Shown here one piece after another: positions 7,771 through 16,106 of a stretch of 20,508 nucleotides of DNA. The notes under the pieces were generated by a model. The model was not told the origin of the DNA, ran no database searches, and saw nothing but the letters and a program-made list of their open reading frames with translations. Location: positions 1 to 20,508 of the forward strand of contig JADZDV010000061.1 of assembly GCA_020850915.1 (NCBI GenBank). Direction: 5' to 3'. Origin of the DNA: Chloroflexota bacterium. Its GTDB lineage: Bacteria; Chloroflexota; UBA6077; JADZDV01. Each line of letters opens with the position of its first letter. Positions within the stretch are counted from its first letter, which is position 1. The position numbers were made by a program, and so were the translations under genes.

Positions 7771-7793
7771 GCGCGGCCAGGCGTTCGCCGCGC
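7771..7793 (-). terminator. GC-rich hairpin after mltG (possible weak terminator)
   Basis: Minus-strand arms GCGCGGC (7793-7787) and GCCGCGC (7777-7771) pair perfectly around a nine-base loop, five bases after the mltG stop. No U-tract follows, so it is not a classical intrinsic terminator. It could end mltG transcripts with a factor, or protect their 3' end. It lies immediately upstream of the rpsB promoter. Confidence 0.35.
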
Positions 7794-7798
7794 GCGAT

Positions 7799-8875
7799 TC
7801 AGCGGTACTTCTGGACGTTGGCCAGGTGCTGCTCGGCCGTCTGGGCAAAAGCGTGGCTGCCATCACCACGCGCAACGAAGTAGAGGTAAGGCGTGTCCGC
7901 CGGTGACAGCGCCGCGTCGATGGAGGCCTGCCCGGGGTTGCAGATCGGTGCCGGCGGCAGCCCTGCCACGCGGTAGGTGTTGTACGGCGAGTCGACGGTT
8001 AGATCGTCCGCGCTCAGCTCACGTTTCCAGTAGTCGTAGGTCGCCGCGGCCACAACGTCCTGCGAGGCTAGCGCGTACTGGACCGTCGGGTCCGCGCCCA
8101 GCAGCATGCCCCGCGTCAGGCGGTTCCGGTACACCCCCGCCACGATCGATCGCTCGTCTCCAACTCCCGTCTCCCGCTCGACGATTGAGGCCAGCGTCAC
8201 CGCCTGCAGCAAGGAGAGTCCCTGCGACGCGGCGTGCTGCCTGCGCGCCGCGTCCACGTGTCGCTCGAACTGCTGCACCCTCAGCGCCGCGATGTCGCGC
8301 GCTGTCACCCCCTCCCTCACCTGGTATGTGTCCGGGAACAGAAACCCCTCCAGGCTGCTGGCGGCCGGGTCGGGGAGCTTGATGCCGAACTCTCGTGGCG
8401 AAAGAGCAACCTTCCGAAACTCCTCGGCCTTCACGATGCCCTGCGCCTCCAACCGCGCGCCGATCTGCGCGATCCGCCATCCCTCCGGGACCGTCACCGT
8501 GCGCCCGCGGGCCTGCGCGCCGCGGGCCAGCACGTCGATGATCTCACCCGTGCTCAGCGCTGGGCTCAGTTCGTAGTCTCCCGCCTCGATCCTGTTGCCA
8601 AGGTTGCGTGACTCGATCGCCATCCGAAAGGCGAGGGTCGAACGGATCAGCCCGGCGCGCTGGAGCGCATCTCCGATGCTGTTCGCCGTGTCGCCCTTCT
8701 TCACCGTGAAGACCTGCGTGGCGCCCGACGGATCGACCGGCGCATCAAAGCTCGCACCCGTCGTTCGCCCAACGATTGACACCCCACCCAGGACGCCATA
8801 CACGGCGATCGCCGCCCCGGCGCAGATCGCCAGCGCGATGACGATCGCGGCGAACCGCGCGAGCGCCCCGATCAT
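7799..8875 (-). CDS. mltG: Endolytic murein transglycosylase MltG (YceG-like), 358 aa
   Basis: Membrane-anchored lytic transglycosylase that cuts nascent peptidoglycan strands and is thought to release or terminate their synthesis. Residues 7-29 form the single N-terminal membrane helix, with the rest outside. A LysM-like segment (FTVKKGDTANSIGDALQRAG) spans about 56-75. The catalytic glutamate is in LASIVERETG (Glu233, matching Glu218 of E. coli). Also present are PEGWRI, SLEGFLFPDTYQV, GADPTVQYAL, SPYNTYRVAGLPPAPICNPG and the C-terminal LYFVARGDGSHAFAQTAEQH. ATG 8875 overlaps the ruvX stop as ATGA. The ruvX-mltG pairing is conserved in Firmicutes too. Confidence 0.96.
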   Translation of the reverse strand: MIGALARFAAIVIALAICAGAAIAVYGVLGGVSIVGRTTGASFDAPVDPSGATQVFTVKKGDTANSIGDALQRAGLIRSTLAFRMAIESRNLGNRIEAGDYELSPALSTGEIIDVLARGAQARGRTVTVPEGWRIAQIGARLEAQGIVKAEEFRKVALSPREFGIKLPDPAASSLEGFLFPDTYQVREGVTARDIAALRVQQFERHVDAARRQHAASQGLSLLQAVTLASIVERETGVGDERSIVAGVYRNRLTRGMLLGADPTVQYALASQDVVAAATYDYWKRELSADDLTVDSPYNTYRVAGLPPAPICNPGQASIDAALSPADTPYLYFVARGDGSHAFAQTAEQHLANVQKYR

Positions 8876-9285
8876 TCACGCTCGTCCAGGACGCGCTGCA
8901 GGATCACCGCCGCGGCCTCGGCGTCGTTCGGCGCTCCCAGCCTCCGCCGCCCGCTGGTGGCGCGCAGTCGCTCGCTCGCTTCCAGCGAGCTGAACCGCTC
9001 GTCCACCATCCGAATCGGCGTATCTGTCACCCTCCGCAGCTTGTGGCTCAAGCGCTCTGCGCGCCGGGCCTGCTGCCCTCGCTCGCCTGACACAAGCACG
9101 GGATATCCAACCACAATCTCCACCGGCGCCTGCTCTCGAATCAGCGCGGCCAACTGCTCGATGTCCCGCTCCCAGGAGGACCGGTGAATGATAGACAGCG
9201 GCCTGGCGATCGTGCCGCGCTCATCGCTGACGGCAACCCCGATCCGCCGCTCGCCAGGGTCAATGGCAAGCACCCGCCCGACCAC
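8872..9285 (-). CDS. ruvX: Putative pre-16S rRNA nuclease / Holliday-junction-resolvase-like RuvX (YqgF), 137 aa
   Basis: YqgF-family RNase-H-fold nuclease implicated in 16S rRNA 5'-end maturation. It has the family length and its acidic residues: AIDPGERRIGVAVSDERG (Asp9), VDERFSSLEA (Asp95/Glu96) and the C-terminal NDAEAAAVILQ (Asp121). The loop that commonly reads LPLNMDG is YPVLVSG here. I chose GTG 9285, one base after the stop of the preceding gene, because it places the first Asp at the normal distance; GTG 9276 is an alternative. A longer open frame reaching 9354 only reads into the upstream gene. It overlaps mltG by four bases. Confidence 0.92.
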   Translation of the reverse strand: MVGRVLAIDPGERRIGVAVSDERGTIARPLSIIHRSSWERDIEQLAALIREQAPVEIVVGYPVLVSGERGQQARRAERLSHKLRRVTDTPIRMVDERFSSLEASERLRATSGRRRLGAPNDAEAAAVILQRVLDERE

Positions 9286-9286
9286 C

Positions 9287-10756
9287 CTACTTCGGCGCCG
9301 CCACGTCGACGCGCACCCGGTACGCCCGTGGCGCCCAGTTCGGCACCACCTCAACGCGAGCGGGCCCCGCCAGCCCTGGTAGCGTCCGCAGCACGTCCCG
9401 CGCCTCGTCCGCCGACTTCCCTCGGACGGCGCTCTGGATCAGGTCGCTCTCGATCGTCCGCACCAGCAGCGCATCCGCGTCCAGGCGGACCTTGATCTGG
9501 TTGTCCTGGACGCCGATCACCGCCGGAGGCGGCATCCGAAGTTGACTCAGCGGGAGCGAATACAGGTCGCCGCCATTCCGCGCAACGATCACCTTCTGCA
9601 CCAGCTCGTTCAGTCCCTGGTTGTCCCAGCCGAGCGCCGTCGCCGTGAACGTGGCGCGTCCGGTGACCGCGTCCGCCTGCGCGCCAACCGCCTGGTCGAT
9701 GTTCTGGTTCTCGACGCGCAGCTTGACCGTCTGGCTCGGGATCGACTTGGCTCCTCCGGCCTTCTGGGTCAGCTCCGAGACGGCCTTCTCCGTGCCCCGA
9801 CGGCTCAGCTCTTCCTTCAGCTTGTCGATGTCCTCCTGGGCCACCGCGCGCGCTGGCTTGTCCCCGCCGCCCGCGGTCGGTCTCGGGTTCGTCAGGCTGA
9901 TCCCGTCGAACCCACCCTCGACCGCCTGGACCTGGTTCGCGTCAAGGTTCCCGGGGCTGCCGGCCGACTCGGCGGTGATGCCAACGCGCGCCTGGCTGGA
10001 GCTGTATGGTGTCACCTTGGTCTCCTGGTCGGTCAGGAACCGTACGCCGGTCTTCGCGATCACTACGGCACCCTTCGGAATCGTCACCAGTGTCCCGCTC
10101 CGGTTGGAGAACACCACCTCGCCCCGCGCTCGGTCGGCCCCCACGTTTCTCTGGCCTGTCGTCGGGATAGACGCCAGGACGTCTATCACCCCGGTGAACT
10201 GCTCGCCTGGCAGGATTGCGCGGCTCACGTCTGCGCCGCGGACCGACGGATCGACCGTCAGGTCTACGCCCTGCTTGACCGCCTTCGTCTCCGGCGTGAC
10301 CGATACGCGCATCTCCGGCAGAGTGAACAGTCCGACCCCGGCGAGCAGAGCGACCATCGCGCAGGTCACGAACACGGTCGCCAGGGACGGCAGTGGCAGC
10401 ACGTCGAGCATGCCAGGCAGCCAGGTGCGCGGCGCTCCGGCGGCCTCCGCCAATCGCCGCACCCCCCGGTAACCCCGACGCGTCCGGAGTCCCTCCTGGC
10501 GAGCAAGCTGGCGCCGGCCGCCATCCGGGCTCACGATCACCACCTCGCCGGACAGCTCGTGCGCCATCCTGGCAAGGATCCGGTATTCGAGCGGCGTCCG
10601 CAGCGTGGTCGCCTTCCGCGGCACGACCAGGAAGATCTCATCGGCCGGCGAGGCCTCGAGCTTCGAGCGCACCGTGCCCAGGTCGTCGTCTGAGTCCAGG
10701 AAGATCAGCTCCTGAGACCGCGGCGGAGGTCTGAGCTTCTTCTTCAGCAACGCCAT
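9287..10756 (-). CDS. Membrane-anchored protein with baseplate-J-like region, function unknown, 489 aa
   Basis: Residues 15-95 look like a small cytoplasmic alpha/beta domain (DEIFLVVPRKATTLRTPLEY, then EVVIVSPDGGRRQLARQEG). A basic linker follows, then one membrane helix at about 123-146, so residues 147-489 would be outside. Residues 208-290 resemble the baseplate J/gp47 pattern: RGEVVFSNRSGTLVTIPKGA, a strand with GVRFLTDQET, and AESAGSPGNLDANQV. Residues 300-335 are charged and helical, and the rest is beta-rich. No catalytic motif is visible. ATG 10756 lies three bases after alaS, and ruvX begins one base after the stop, so it belongs to the alaS operon. Phage origin is unlikely because no other phage gene is nearby. 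A scaffold or envelope role is guesswork. Confidence 0.8.
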   Translation of the reverse strand: MALLKKKLRPPPRSQELIFLDSDDDLGTVRSKLEASPADEIFLVVPRKATTLRTPLEYRILARMAHELSGEVVIVSPDGGRRQLARQEGLRTRRGYRGVRRLAEAAGAPRTWLPGMLDVLPLPSLATVFVTCAMVALLAGVGLFTLPEMRVSVTPETKAVKQGVDLTVDPSVRGADVSRAILPGEQFTGVIDVLASIPTTGQRNVGADRARGEVVFSNRSGTLVTIPKGAVVIAKTGVRFLTDQETKVTPYSSSQARVGITAESAGSPGNLDANQVQAVEGGFDGISLTNPRPTAGGGDKPARAVAQEDIDKLKEELSRRGTEKAVSELTQKAGGAKSIPSQTVKLRVENQNIDQAVGAQADAVTGRATFTATALGWDNQGLNELVQKVIVARNGGDLYSLPLSQLRMPPPAVIGVQDNQIKVRLDADALLVRTIESDLIQSAVRGKSADEARDVLRTLPGLAGPARVEVVPNWAPRAYRVRVDVAAPK

Positions 10757-10759
10757 ACG

Positions 10760-13399
10760 TTACGTCGACATCCCCAGCGCTTGCCGCACCAGCTCCGGCG
10801 CGGCGGCCAGCGCCGCGGCGAGCTGCTCCTCTCCGCTGCCAGAGCCTCGCGCCAGCGTCTCCCGGCCGCCTCCCTTGCCGCCAGCCGCCGCGGCGAACTG
10901 CCGCATCAGCCCGTCGGCACGCAGCCCTCGTCCGACGAGGTCATTCGTGACTCCAACCAGCAGGCTCGTGGCGCCGTCCACCAGGGCCCCGAGAAACGCC
11001 ACGCAGCTCAACTGCTGAGCCTTGATCGCGTCCCACTGCTCCGTGAGACCATCGCGTCCGGAGACTTCGATCCTCGCCGCCAGAACCTTGACGCCCGCCA
11101 CGTCCCGCACGCCGGACGTCAGCTCGGATGCCTGCCGACTGGCAAGCTGCCCGTTGAGCCGCTGCATCTCCCGGCGCGCCTCGTCAAGCTGGCCGAGCAG
11201 CTCGTCCACCTTCCGCCGTGCGTCGTCCACCGGAACGCCCAGCAGACGAGCGATCTCCTGGTAGTCGTCTAGCCGTCGCTGGACCTGCTCCAGCCCGGCC
11301 TGGCCGGCGACCACTTCGACCCGCCGCAGGCCGCTGCCAACGCCCGTTTCACGCAGGATGACCGCCATACCCACTTCTGCCGAATGTCCCACGTGCGTTC
11401 CGCCGCACAACTCCTTGCTGAAGTCTCCGATCCGCACGACTCTGACCCGGTCGCCGTACTTCTCTCCGAAGATCATCAGCGCGCCGGTCTCGCGCGCCTC
11501 TTCGATAGACATGACCTGCCATTCCACCTGCAAGTCCGCCAGCACGTGGTCGTTGATGCGTTGCTGCACCTCTCGGCGCTGGTCCCCGGATAGGGGTTGC
11601 TCGTAGTTGAAGTCAAATCGTGCAATACGCGGCGCCACCAGCGAGCCGCGCTGATGCGTCCGCTCGCCCAGGACGTCGCGCAGACTCTGGTGCAGCAGGT
11701 GTGTCAGCGTGTGGTGGCGCGTCGTCTCTTCCCGCCGCCCTCGATCCACCACCGCGACGGCCGCGTCACCCACCCGCACCAGTCCCTCGGCCACGTACCC
11801 TCGGTGGAGAACGTGCCCATGCACATCAACCTGGGCGTCCCTGACGACGAACAACCCGCCCGGTGTGCGGACCACGCCCTGGTCTCCAACCTGCCCGCCG
11901 CCTTCCGCGTAGAACGTCGTGGCATCCAGTACGAGAACGCCTTCCTGCCGTTCGTCCAGCTCGACCGACGACTGTCCCGCGAGCTGCACCGCCAGGATGC
12001 CGCTACCCGTCTCCAGCGTCTCGTACCCGCGGAACACCGTGGCCGGCAGGCTCCCGTCGATCGGCGCTGCCCGCGAGATGCTCTCCTCCCGCCCCTCGCG
12101 ACTCTGCACCTGCTGCCGCGCCATGGCGCGGTCGAAGCCAGCCCGGTCAGCCGCGAGCCCGGATTCCAGCAGGATCTCTTCGCTCAGCTCGTAGGGCAGG
12201 CCGAACGTGTCGTGGAGCTGGAACAGCCGCTCTCCGGCTATGGTCCTGGCGCCCGACTCGCGCGCCTCGTCCATCAAGGCCTGCAGTCGGCCCAGACCCG
12301 CTGCCAGCGTGGCGTGGAACCGCCGCTCCTCGCTCTCGACGATCTCCACGATTGTGTCCCGCTGCGCCAGCAGCGACGGGTAGCGGTCGTGCATCCGATC
12401 GATGACCGACCTGACCACCTCGCCCAGGAAGGGCCGGTCGATTCCCAGCACCCGTCCGTACCGCGCCGCGCGGCGGATGATCCGCCGCATGATGTACTCG
12501 CGCCCGTCCGGCCCGGCCACGACGCCGTCGTCCGCCAGGAACGTCATACCCCGAGCGTGGTCCGCGATCACCCGCAACGCGAAATCGGTTTGCTCACGCT
12601 TCCCGAAGGTCGTTCCGGCCAACTCGGCTACCCCGTCGATGATCGGCCGGAACAGGTCCGTTTCATAGACGTTCCGCACGTCCTGGACGAGCGCCGTCAC
12701 CCGCTCCAGCCCCATCCCGGTGTCGATGTTCGGCCGCTCCAGCGGCGTGCGCTTCCCGCTCTTGTCCTGGAAGTACTGCATGAACACCAGGTTCCAGAAC
12801 TCAAGATAGCGATCGCAGTCACAGCCGGGCGCGCAGTCTGGCTCGCCGCCGCCCATCGCCTCGCCCCGGTCGTAGTACAGTTCGGAGTCCGGTCCGCATG
12901 GCCCCTCAGCTCCCGGCGGCCCCCACCAGTTGTCCTCCAGCGCGACGATCCGCTCACGCCGGACCCCCTGCGCCAGCCACAGCTCGACGGCCTCCTCATC
13001 GGTCGGGTGGACCGTGACCCAGAGCCTCTCAACGTCTAACCCGAGCCACTGCGTCACCAGCTCCCAGGCGTAGGCGATCGCCCCGGACTTGAAGTAGTCG
13101 CCGATCGAGAAGTTCCCGAGCATCTCGAAGAACGTCAGGTTGCGCGCGTTGCCGACCTTGTCAATATCGGTGGTGCGGAAGCATTTCTGCAGCGAGACCA
13201 GCCGCGGGTGGGGCGGCTTCGCCCGTCCCAGCATGTACGGGACCATCTGCTGCATGCCGGCCGTCGTCAGCAGGACGGTCGCGTCGTCGCGCGGGACCAG
13301 GCTGCTGCTCGGCACCGCGTCATGGTCCTTGCTGGCGAAGAAATCGAAGAAGGCCTGGCGAACCTCACGGCTCGATGTGGGCCCGGTACGCGTGGTCAC
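10760..13399 (-). CDS. alaS: Alanyl-tRNA synthetase, 879 aa
   Basis: Charges tRNA-Ala. The length matches the family (E. coli about 876 aa). Domains in order: class II catalytic core (LLTTAGMQQMVPYM, KCFRTTDIDKVGNARNLTFF, EMLGNFSIGDYFK; residues 40-240), helical tRNA-recognition region to about 460, editing domain with zinc site HHTLTH (His563/His567) and CGGTH (Cys665/His669), then a C-Ala oligomerisation domain with a GGKGGGR motif at about 840-846. A cysteine-rich insert CAPGCDCD (189-196) in the core may bind another zinc. I chose GTG 13399: GGAG lies eight bases upstream and it gives MTTRTGPTSSREVRQAFFDF. A longer frame to 13534 would read through the promoter and hairpin and into the upstream gene. 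Confidence 0.97.
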   Translation of the reverse strand: MTTRTGPTSSREVRQAFFDFFASKDHDAVPSSSLVPRDDATVLLTTAGMQQMVPYMLGRAKPPHPRLVSLQKCFRTTDIDKVGNARNLTFFEMLGNFSIGDYFKSGAIAYAWELVTQWLGLDVERLWVTVHPTDEEAVELWLAQGVRRERIVALEDNWWGPPGAEGPCGPDSELYYDRGEAMGGGEPDCAPGCDCDRYLEFWNLVFMQYFQDKSGKRTPLERPNIDTGMGLERVTALVQDVRNVYETDLFRPIIDGVAELAGTTFGKREQTDFALRVIADHARGMTFLADDGVVAGPDGREYIMRRIIRRAARYGRVLGIDRPFLGEVVRSVIDRMHDRYPSLLAQRDTIVEIVESEERRFHATLAAGLGRLQALMDEARESGARTIAGERLFQLHDTFGLPYELSEEILLESGLAADRAGFDRAMARQQVQSREGREESISRAAPIDGSLPATVFRGYETLETGSGILAVQLAGQSSVELDERQEGVLVLDATTFYAEGGGQVGDQGVVRTPGGLFVVRDAQVDVHGHVLHRGYVAEGLVRVGDAAVAVVDRGRREETTRHHTLTHLLHQSLRDVLGERTHQRGSLVAPRIARFDFNYEQPLSGDQRREVQQRINDHVLADLQVEWQVMSIEEARETGALMIFGEKYGDRVRVVRIGDFSKELCGGTHVGHSAEVGMAVILRETGVGSGLRRVEVVAGQAGLEQVQRRLDDYQEIARLLGVPVDDARRKVDELLGQLDEARREMQRLNGQLASRQASELTSGVRDVAGVKVLAARIEVSGRDGLTEQWDAIKAQQLSCVAFLGALVDGATSLLVGVTNDLVGRGLRADGLMRQFAAAAGGKGGGRETLARGSGSGEEQLAAALAAAPELVRQALGMST

Positions 13400-13420
13400 G
13401 CTCTCTGCTCCACGGTCCAA

Positions 13421-13445
13421 GACAACAAAGACGCCCGAGGGCGTC
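13421..13445 (-). terminator. Terminator-like hairpin at the 5' end of the alaS leader
   Basis: Minus-strand stem GACGCC (13445-13440), loop CTCG, arm GGCGTC (13435-13430), followed by TTTGTTGTC (13429-13421). It can end read-through from rpoD and the MBL-fold gene. It also lies downstream of the predicted alaS promoter, starting about two bases after the start site, so alaS RNA would carry it at its 5' end. No T-box or other specifier structure fits in this short leader. Confidence 0.7.
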
Positions 13446-13453
13446 CTTCGGCG

Positions 13454-13462
13454 AGTATACCA
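13454..13462 (-). promoter_or_regulatory. Extended -10 promoter of the alaS operon
   Basis: Minus strand TGG followed by TATACT (-10 at 13459-13454) gives an extended -10 element (TGnTATACT). No good -35 lies at 16-18 bases; TTGGGA is only 13 bases away. Predicted start is near 13447, about 48 bases before the alaS GTG. The site is inside the 85-base gap after the MBL-fold gene. Confidence 0.6.
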
Positions 13463-13484
13463 CGGCGGTTTTTCCCAACCTCGC

Positions 13485-14339
13485 TCACCACCGGGCGACG
13501 GCGGTCTCTGCAGGGCGCTCCCTGTGCGGGGCATCGAGGTCGTCGAACAACCCGAGCTGTCGCGGTGGTGGATCGTCCCGCCAGCGCAGCGATGGTCGGT
13601 TGCGAGCCAGCGGTCGCAGGGGCAGCGTTCCGAGCCCCGCCGGGCTGATCTGCCGCCGGATCGTCTCGACCGCGGTGCTGGCGGTGTTGTTCACCAGGCT
13701 CAAGTGCGCCAGCCACACCTCGCGCGGCGCACCGGCCCCCAATCTCAACAGGCACTCCCCTGCCGCCGTGTTCGACAGATGTCCTAGGGCGCCCGCTACC
13801 CGTCGCTTCAGGTGCGCCGGGTACGGCCCGCTCCAGAGCATCTCCAGGTCGTGGTTGGCCTCCAGGACCAGCAGGTCGTTCTCGCGCAGCCACGGCAGCG
13901 CCTCATCCGGCACCAGGCCGAGGTCGGTCGTGAGCCCAACGCTGGACCGCGCACCGCTGATCCTGAAGCCGAGCGGCTCCTCGCAGTCGTGCGGCACACG
14001 AAAGCTTCCCACTTCAAGATCGCCAAGCCGAATCGCCGCGCCAGCCGTGAGCGGCCGCCGAAAGAGGCCAGTGCGCAGCAGCGCGTGTCCGAGCGTTCCC
14101 GCGGAGGCAAAGATCGGCACGCGGAACCGGTCGGAGAACGCGCGCGCACCGAGCGCATGGTCGGTGTGCGCGTGGGTGAGAAGCATGCCAGCGACCGACC
14201 GCGGGTCGATCGACTGACCATCCAGCAGTTGCTCAAGACGCCGCGCCGGCAGGCCGGCCTCCACGAGCAGCACCGTGTCGCTTTCACGCACGAGGTATGC
14301 GTTGCCAGAGCTGCCGCTGGCCAGCGCGCGGACTTCCAC
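13485..14339 (-). CDS. MBL-fold metallohydrolase, YycJ/WalJ family, 284 aa
   Basis: Metallo-beta-lactamase-fold protein resembling YycJ/WalJ, whose members are proposed 5'-3' exonucleases or cell-wall/DNA-linked factors. Visible are the N-terminal LASGSSGNAYLV, the metal motif LLTHAHTDHALG (His56, His58, Asp60, His61), a further VPHDCEEPLGFRI, the DLGLVPDEALPWL turn and LLVLEANHDLEML, then a late GHLSN. GTG 14339 follows the rpoD stop by nine bases with a weak AGGG just upstream. It is the last gene of the ppdK-to-rpoD block; a promoter and hairpin follow it. The last 40 residues are Arg/Pro-rich and extend past the usual family core. Confidence 0.88.
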   Translation of the reverse strand: MEVRALASGSSGNAYLVRESDTVLLVEAGLPARRLEQLLDGQSIDPRSVAGMLLTHAHTDHALGARAFSDRFRVPIFASAGTLGHALLRTGLFRRPLTAGAAIRLGDLEVGSFRVPHDCEEPLGFRISGARSSVGLTTDLGLVPDEALPWLRENDLLVLEANHDLEMLWSGPYPAHLKRRVAGALGHLSNTAAGECLLRLGAGAPREVWLAHLSLVNNTASTAVETIRRQISPAGLGTLPLRPLARNRPSLRWRDDPPPRQLGLFDDLDAPHRERPAETAVARW

Positions 14340-14348
14340 TCGCCCTGG

Positions 14349-16106
14349 CTACTCCAGATAGTCCTTGAGCTTCTTGGAGCGGGACGGATGGCGCAGTTTT
14401 CTGAGCGCCTTCGCCTCAATCTGGCGAATGCGTTCTCGGGTCACGCCAAATTCGCGCCCTACCTCCTCCAGCGTTCGCTGGCGGCCGTCGTCCAGCCCAA
14501 AGCGGAGCTGGAGCACGCGACGCTCGCGGCCGGAGATCGAGTCCAGAACGTCCTCAACCTGCTCCTTGAGGAGCTGGTGGTTAGCAGCCTCGGCTGGCGC
14601 GAGCGCCCCCTGGTCTTCGATGAAGTCGCCAAGATGGCTGTCCTCCTCTTCGCCAATCGGCGCCTCCAGCGAGACCGGCTCCTGGCTGACTTTCAGGATC
14701 TCCCGCACCTTCTCCGGCGTGATCTCCATCTCGGCGCCGATCTCGTCCGACGTCGGCTCTCGTCCCAGGTCCTGGACCATCCGCCTCGAGAGCCTGCTCA
14801 GCTTGTTGATCGTCTCCACCATATGCACCGGGATGCGGATGGTTCGCGCCTGATCGGCGATAGCTCTGGTGATCGCCTGCCGGATCCACCAGGTGGCATA
14901 GGTGCTGAACTTGTAGCCTTTGCGGTACTCGAACTTTTCGACCGCTCGGATCAGGCCAATGTTGCCTTCCTGGATCAGGTCCAGCAGGGACATCCCACGA
15001 CCGATGTACTTCTTGGCCACGGAGACCACTAGCCTGAGGTTCGCCTCGGTCAGGCGCGCGCGCGAGTCCTCAGCCTCGCGCCGGATGTCGCTGAAGTGCT
15101 CCTCCAGGAACTCCCGGTTCCGCGGGCTCATCAATGAGGCGTGGATGGTCGCTGGATCTGGCAACCGGCCATCGTGCTCCAGGTCGTACGTGTACAGATC
15201 ACGGATCTCCATCGGCAGCACCCGGCACAACACGGAGAGCTGCACCGCCTGCTCCTCGATCTCCTCGTGTGGCACACCGCGCGCCTCGGCGATCTCAAGC
15301 GCCCGCCCCGGGTCGATCTCCGTCATCTCGCTGAAGCGCAGCACGCTGTCCACCAGGCCGCCCGTAGACCGGTGCGCCGGGAAGAACTCCGTCACCAGTT
15401 GGTAGCTCTGGTGGAATCGGCTGTGCGCCTCCGCGAACAGCTCCGGGATCGCGATCTCGCCCCGCAACAGCTCGAGATGGCGCCGGAACGTGTCCAGGAA
15501 GCTGCCGTCTTCCATCCGCCGCGCGAGCCGCTTCTCGCCATCCCAGCTCAGCAGTGGCACGGTGCCGATTTCGCGCAGATAGAGCCGGACGTGGTCTTCG
15601 AGCCCCTCGTGGTCCTCGAGCCGGCCAATCGTCTCCGTCTCGGGCTCCTCGTCCGCTTCCGCGTTCAGCAGGATCAGCCCAGTGGCGCCGGACAGTTGTA
15701 GCTCCACGTACGCCTCGCCGTTCTCGCCAGTGCCGTTGACGATCAGCCCAGACTCCAGTGCCGGCGCGTCCACCAGCTCGAGCGACGATTCGGTCGCCGT
15801 CACGGCCTCGAGGTCGTCCGATCCCAGATCGTTGTCCAGGTCCGCCGGCTCCTCATCCTCTGCCAGCGCGTCCAGCCCAGGCTCGTCGAGCTCCTCCAGG
15901 CTGTCGGCGTCCTCCGGTTCCTCCGCCTCCTGGCCGACCACACCCTCCAGAGGCTCGTCGCGTGACTCGGCCGCCATGGCGTCCGGGCACCGGCCGCGAG
16001 CGAGCTCTCCGTTGAGGATGGCCTCCCTGGTCGCGGGGACACTGACACGTTCGAGCCGCGTCCCGGAGCGAATGGGCTCTTCCGGCAGCTCGGCTCTACG
16101 AGGCAC
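14349..16106 (-). CDS. rpoD: RNA polymerase primary sigma factor RpoD (sigma-A/70), 585 aa
   Basis: Directs RNA polymerase to housekeeping promoters. Region 1.2 lies at about 171-205 ([15 protein letters not shown]). Region 2 is at 352-416 with [20 protein letters not shown], then [20 protein letters not shown] and [17 protein letters not shown]. Region 3 follows, and region 4 ends in the helix-turn-helix [20 protein letters not shown]. The N-terminal 45-165 are very acidic, and about 145 residues separate regions 1.2 and 2, longer than in B. subtilis sigma-A. I chose GTG 16106 because GGGAGG lies six bases upstream; it overlaps the dnaG stop by 11 bases. An ATG at 16151 would add 15 residues without a comparable Shine-Dalgarno. 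Confidence 0.96.
   Translation of the reverse strand: MPRRAELPEEPIRSGTRLERVSVPATREAILNGELARGRCPDAMAAESRDEPLEGVVGQEAEEPEDADSLEELDEPGLDALAEDEEPADLDNDLGSDDLEAVTATESSLELVDAPALESGLIVNGTGENGEAYVELQLSGATGLILLNAEADEEPETETIGRLEDHEGLEDHVRLYLREIGTVPLLSWDGEKRLARRMEDGSFLDTFRRHLELLRGEIAIPELFAEAHSRFHQSYQLVTEFFPAHRSTGGLVDSVLRFSEMTEIDPGRALEIAEARGVPHEEIEEQAVQLSVLCRVLPMEIRDLYTYDLEHDGRLPDPATIHASLMSPRNREFLEEHFSDIRREAEDSRARLTEANLRLVVSVAKKYIGRGMSLLDLIQEGNIGLIRAVEKFEYRKGYKFSTYATWWIRQAITRAIADQARTIRIPVHMVETINKLSRLSRRMVQDLGREPTSDEIGAEMEITPEKVREILKVSQEPVSLEAPIGEEEDSHLGDFIEDQGALAPAEAANHQLLKEQVEDVLDSISGRERRVLQLRFGLDDGRQRTLEEVGREFGVTRERIRQIEAKALRKLRHPSRSKKLKDYLE

Noticed and set aside
9287..10756. Phage tail or secretion-system locus suggested by the baseplate-J-like region
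   Set aside because: The gene is alone among housekeeping genes, carries a membrane anchor absent from phage baseplate proteins, and no sheath, tube or spike gene is present.
11597..13039. Long plus-strand open frame of 480 codons opposite alaS
   Set aside because: It is antisense to well-conserved alaS motifs and its translation is Arg/His/Pro/Gln-rich with no recognisable domain, as expected from high GC in the opposite strand.
13380..13460. T-box riboswitch for alaS
   Set aside because: The leader is too short for the specifier stem, and the only resemblance (TTGGACCGTGG) lies after the hairpin instead of in an antiterminator.
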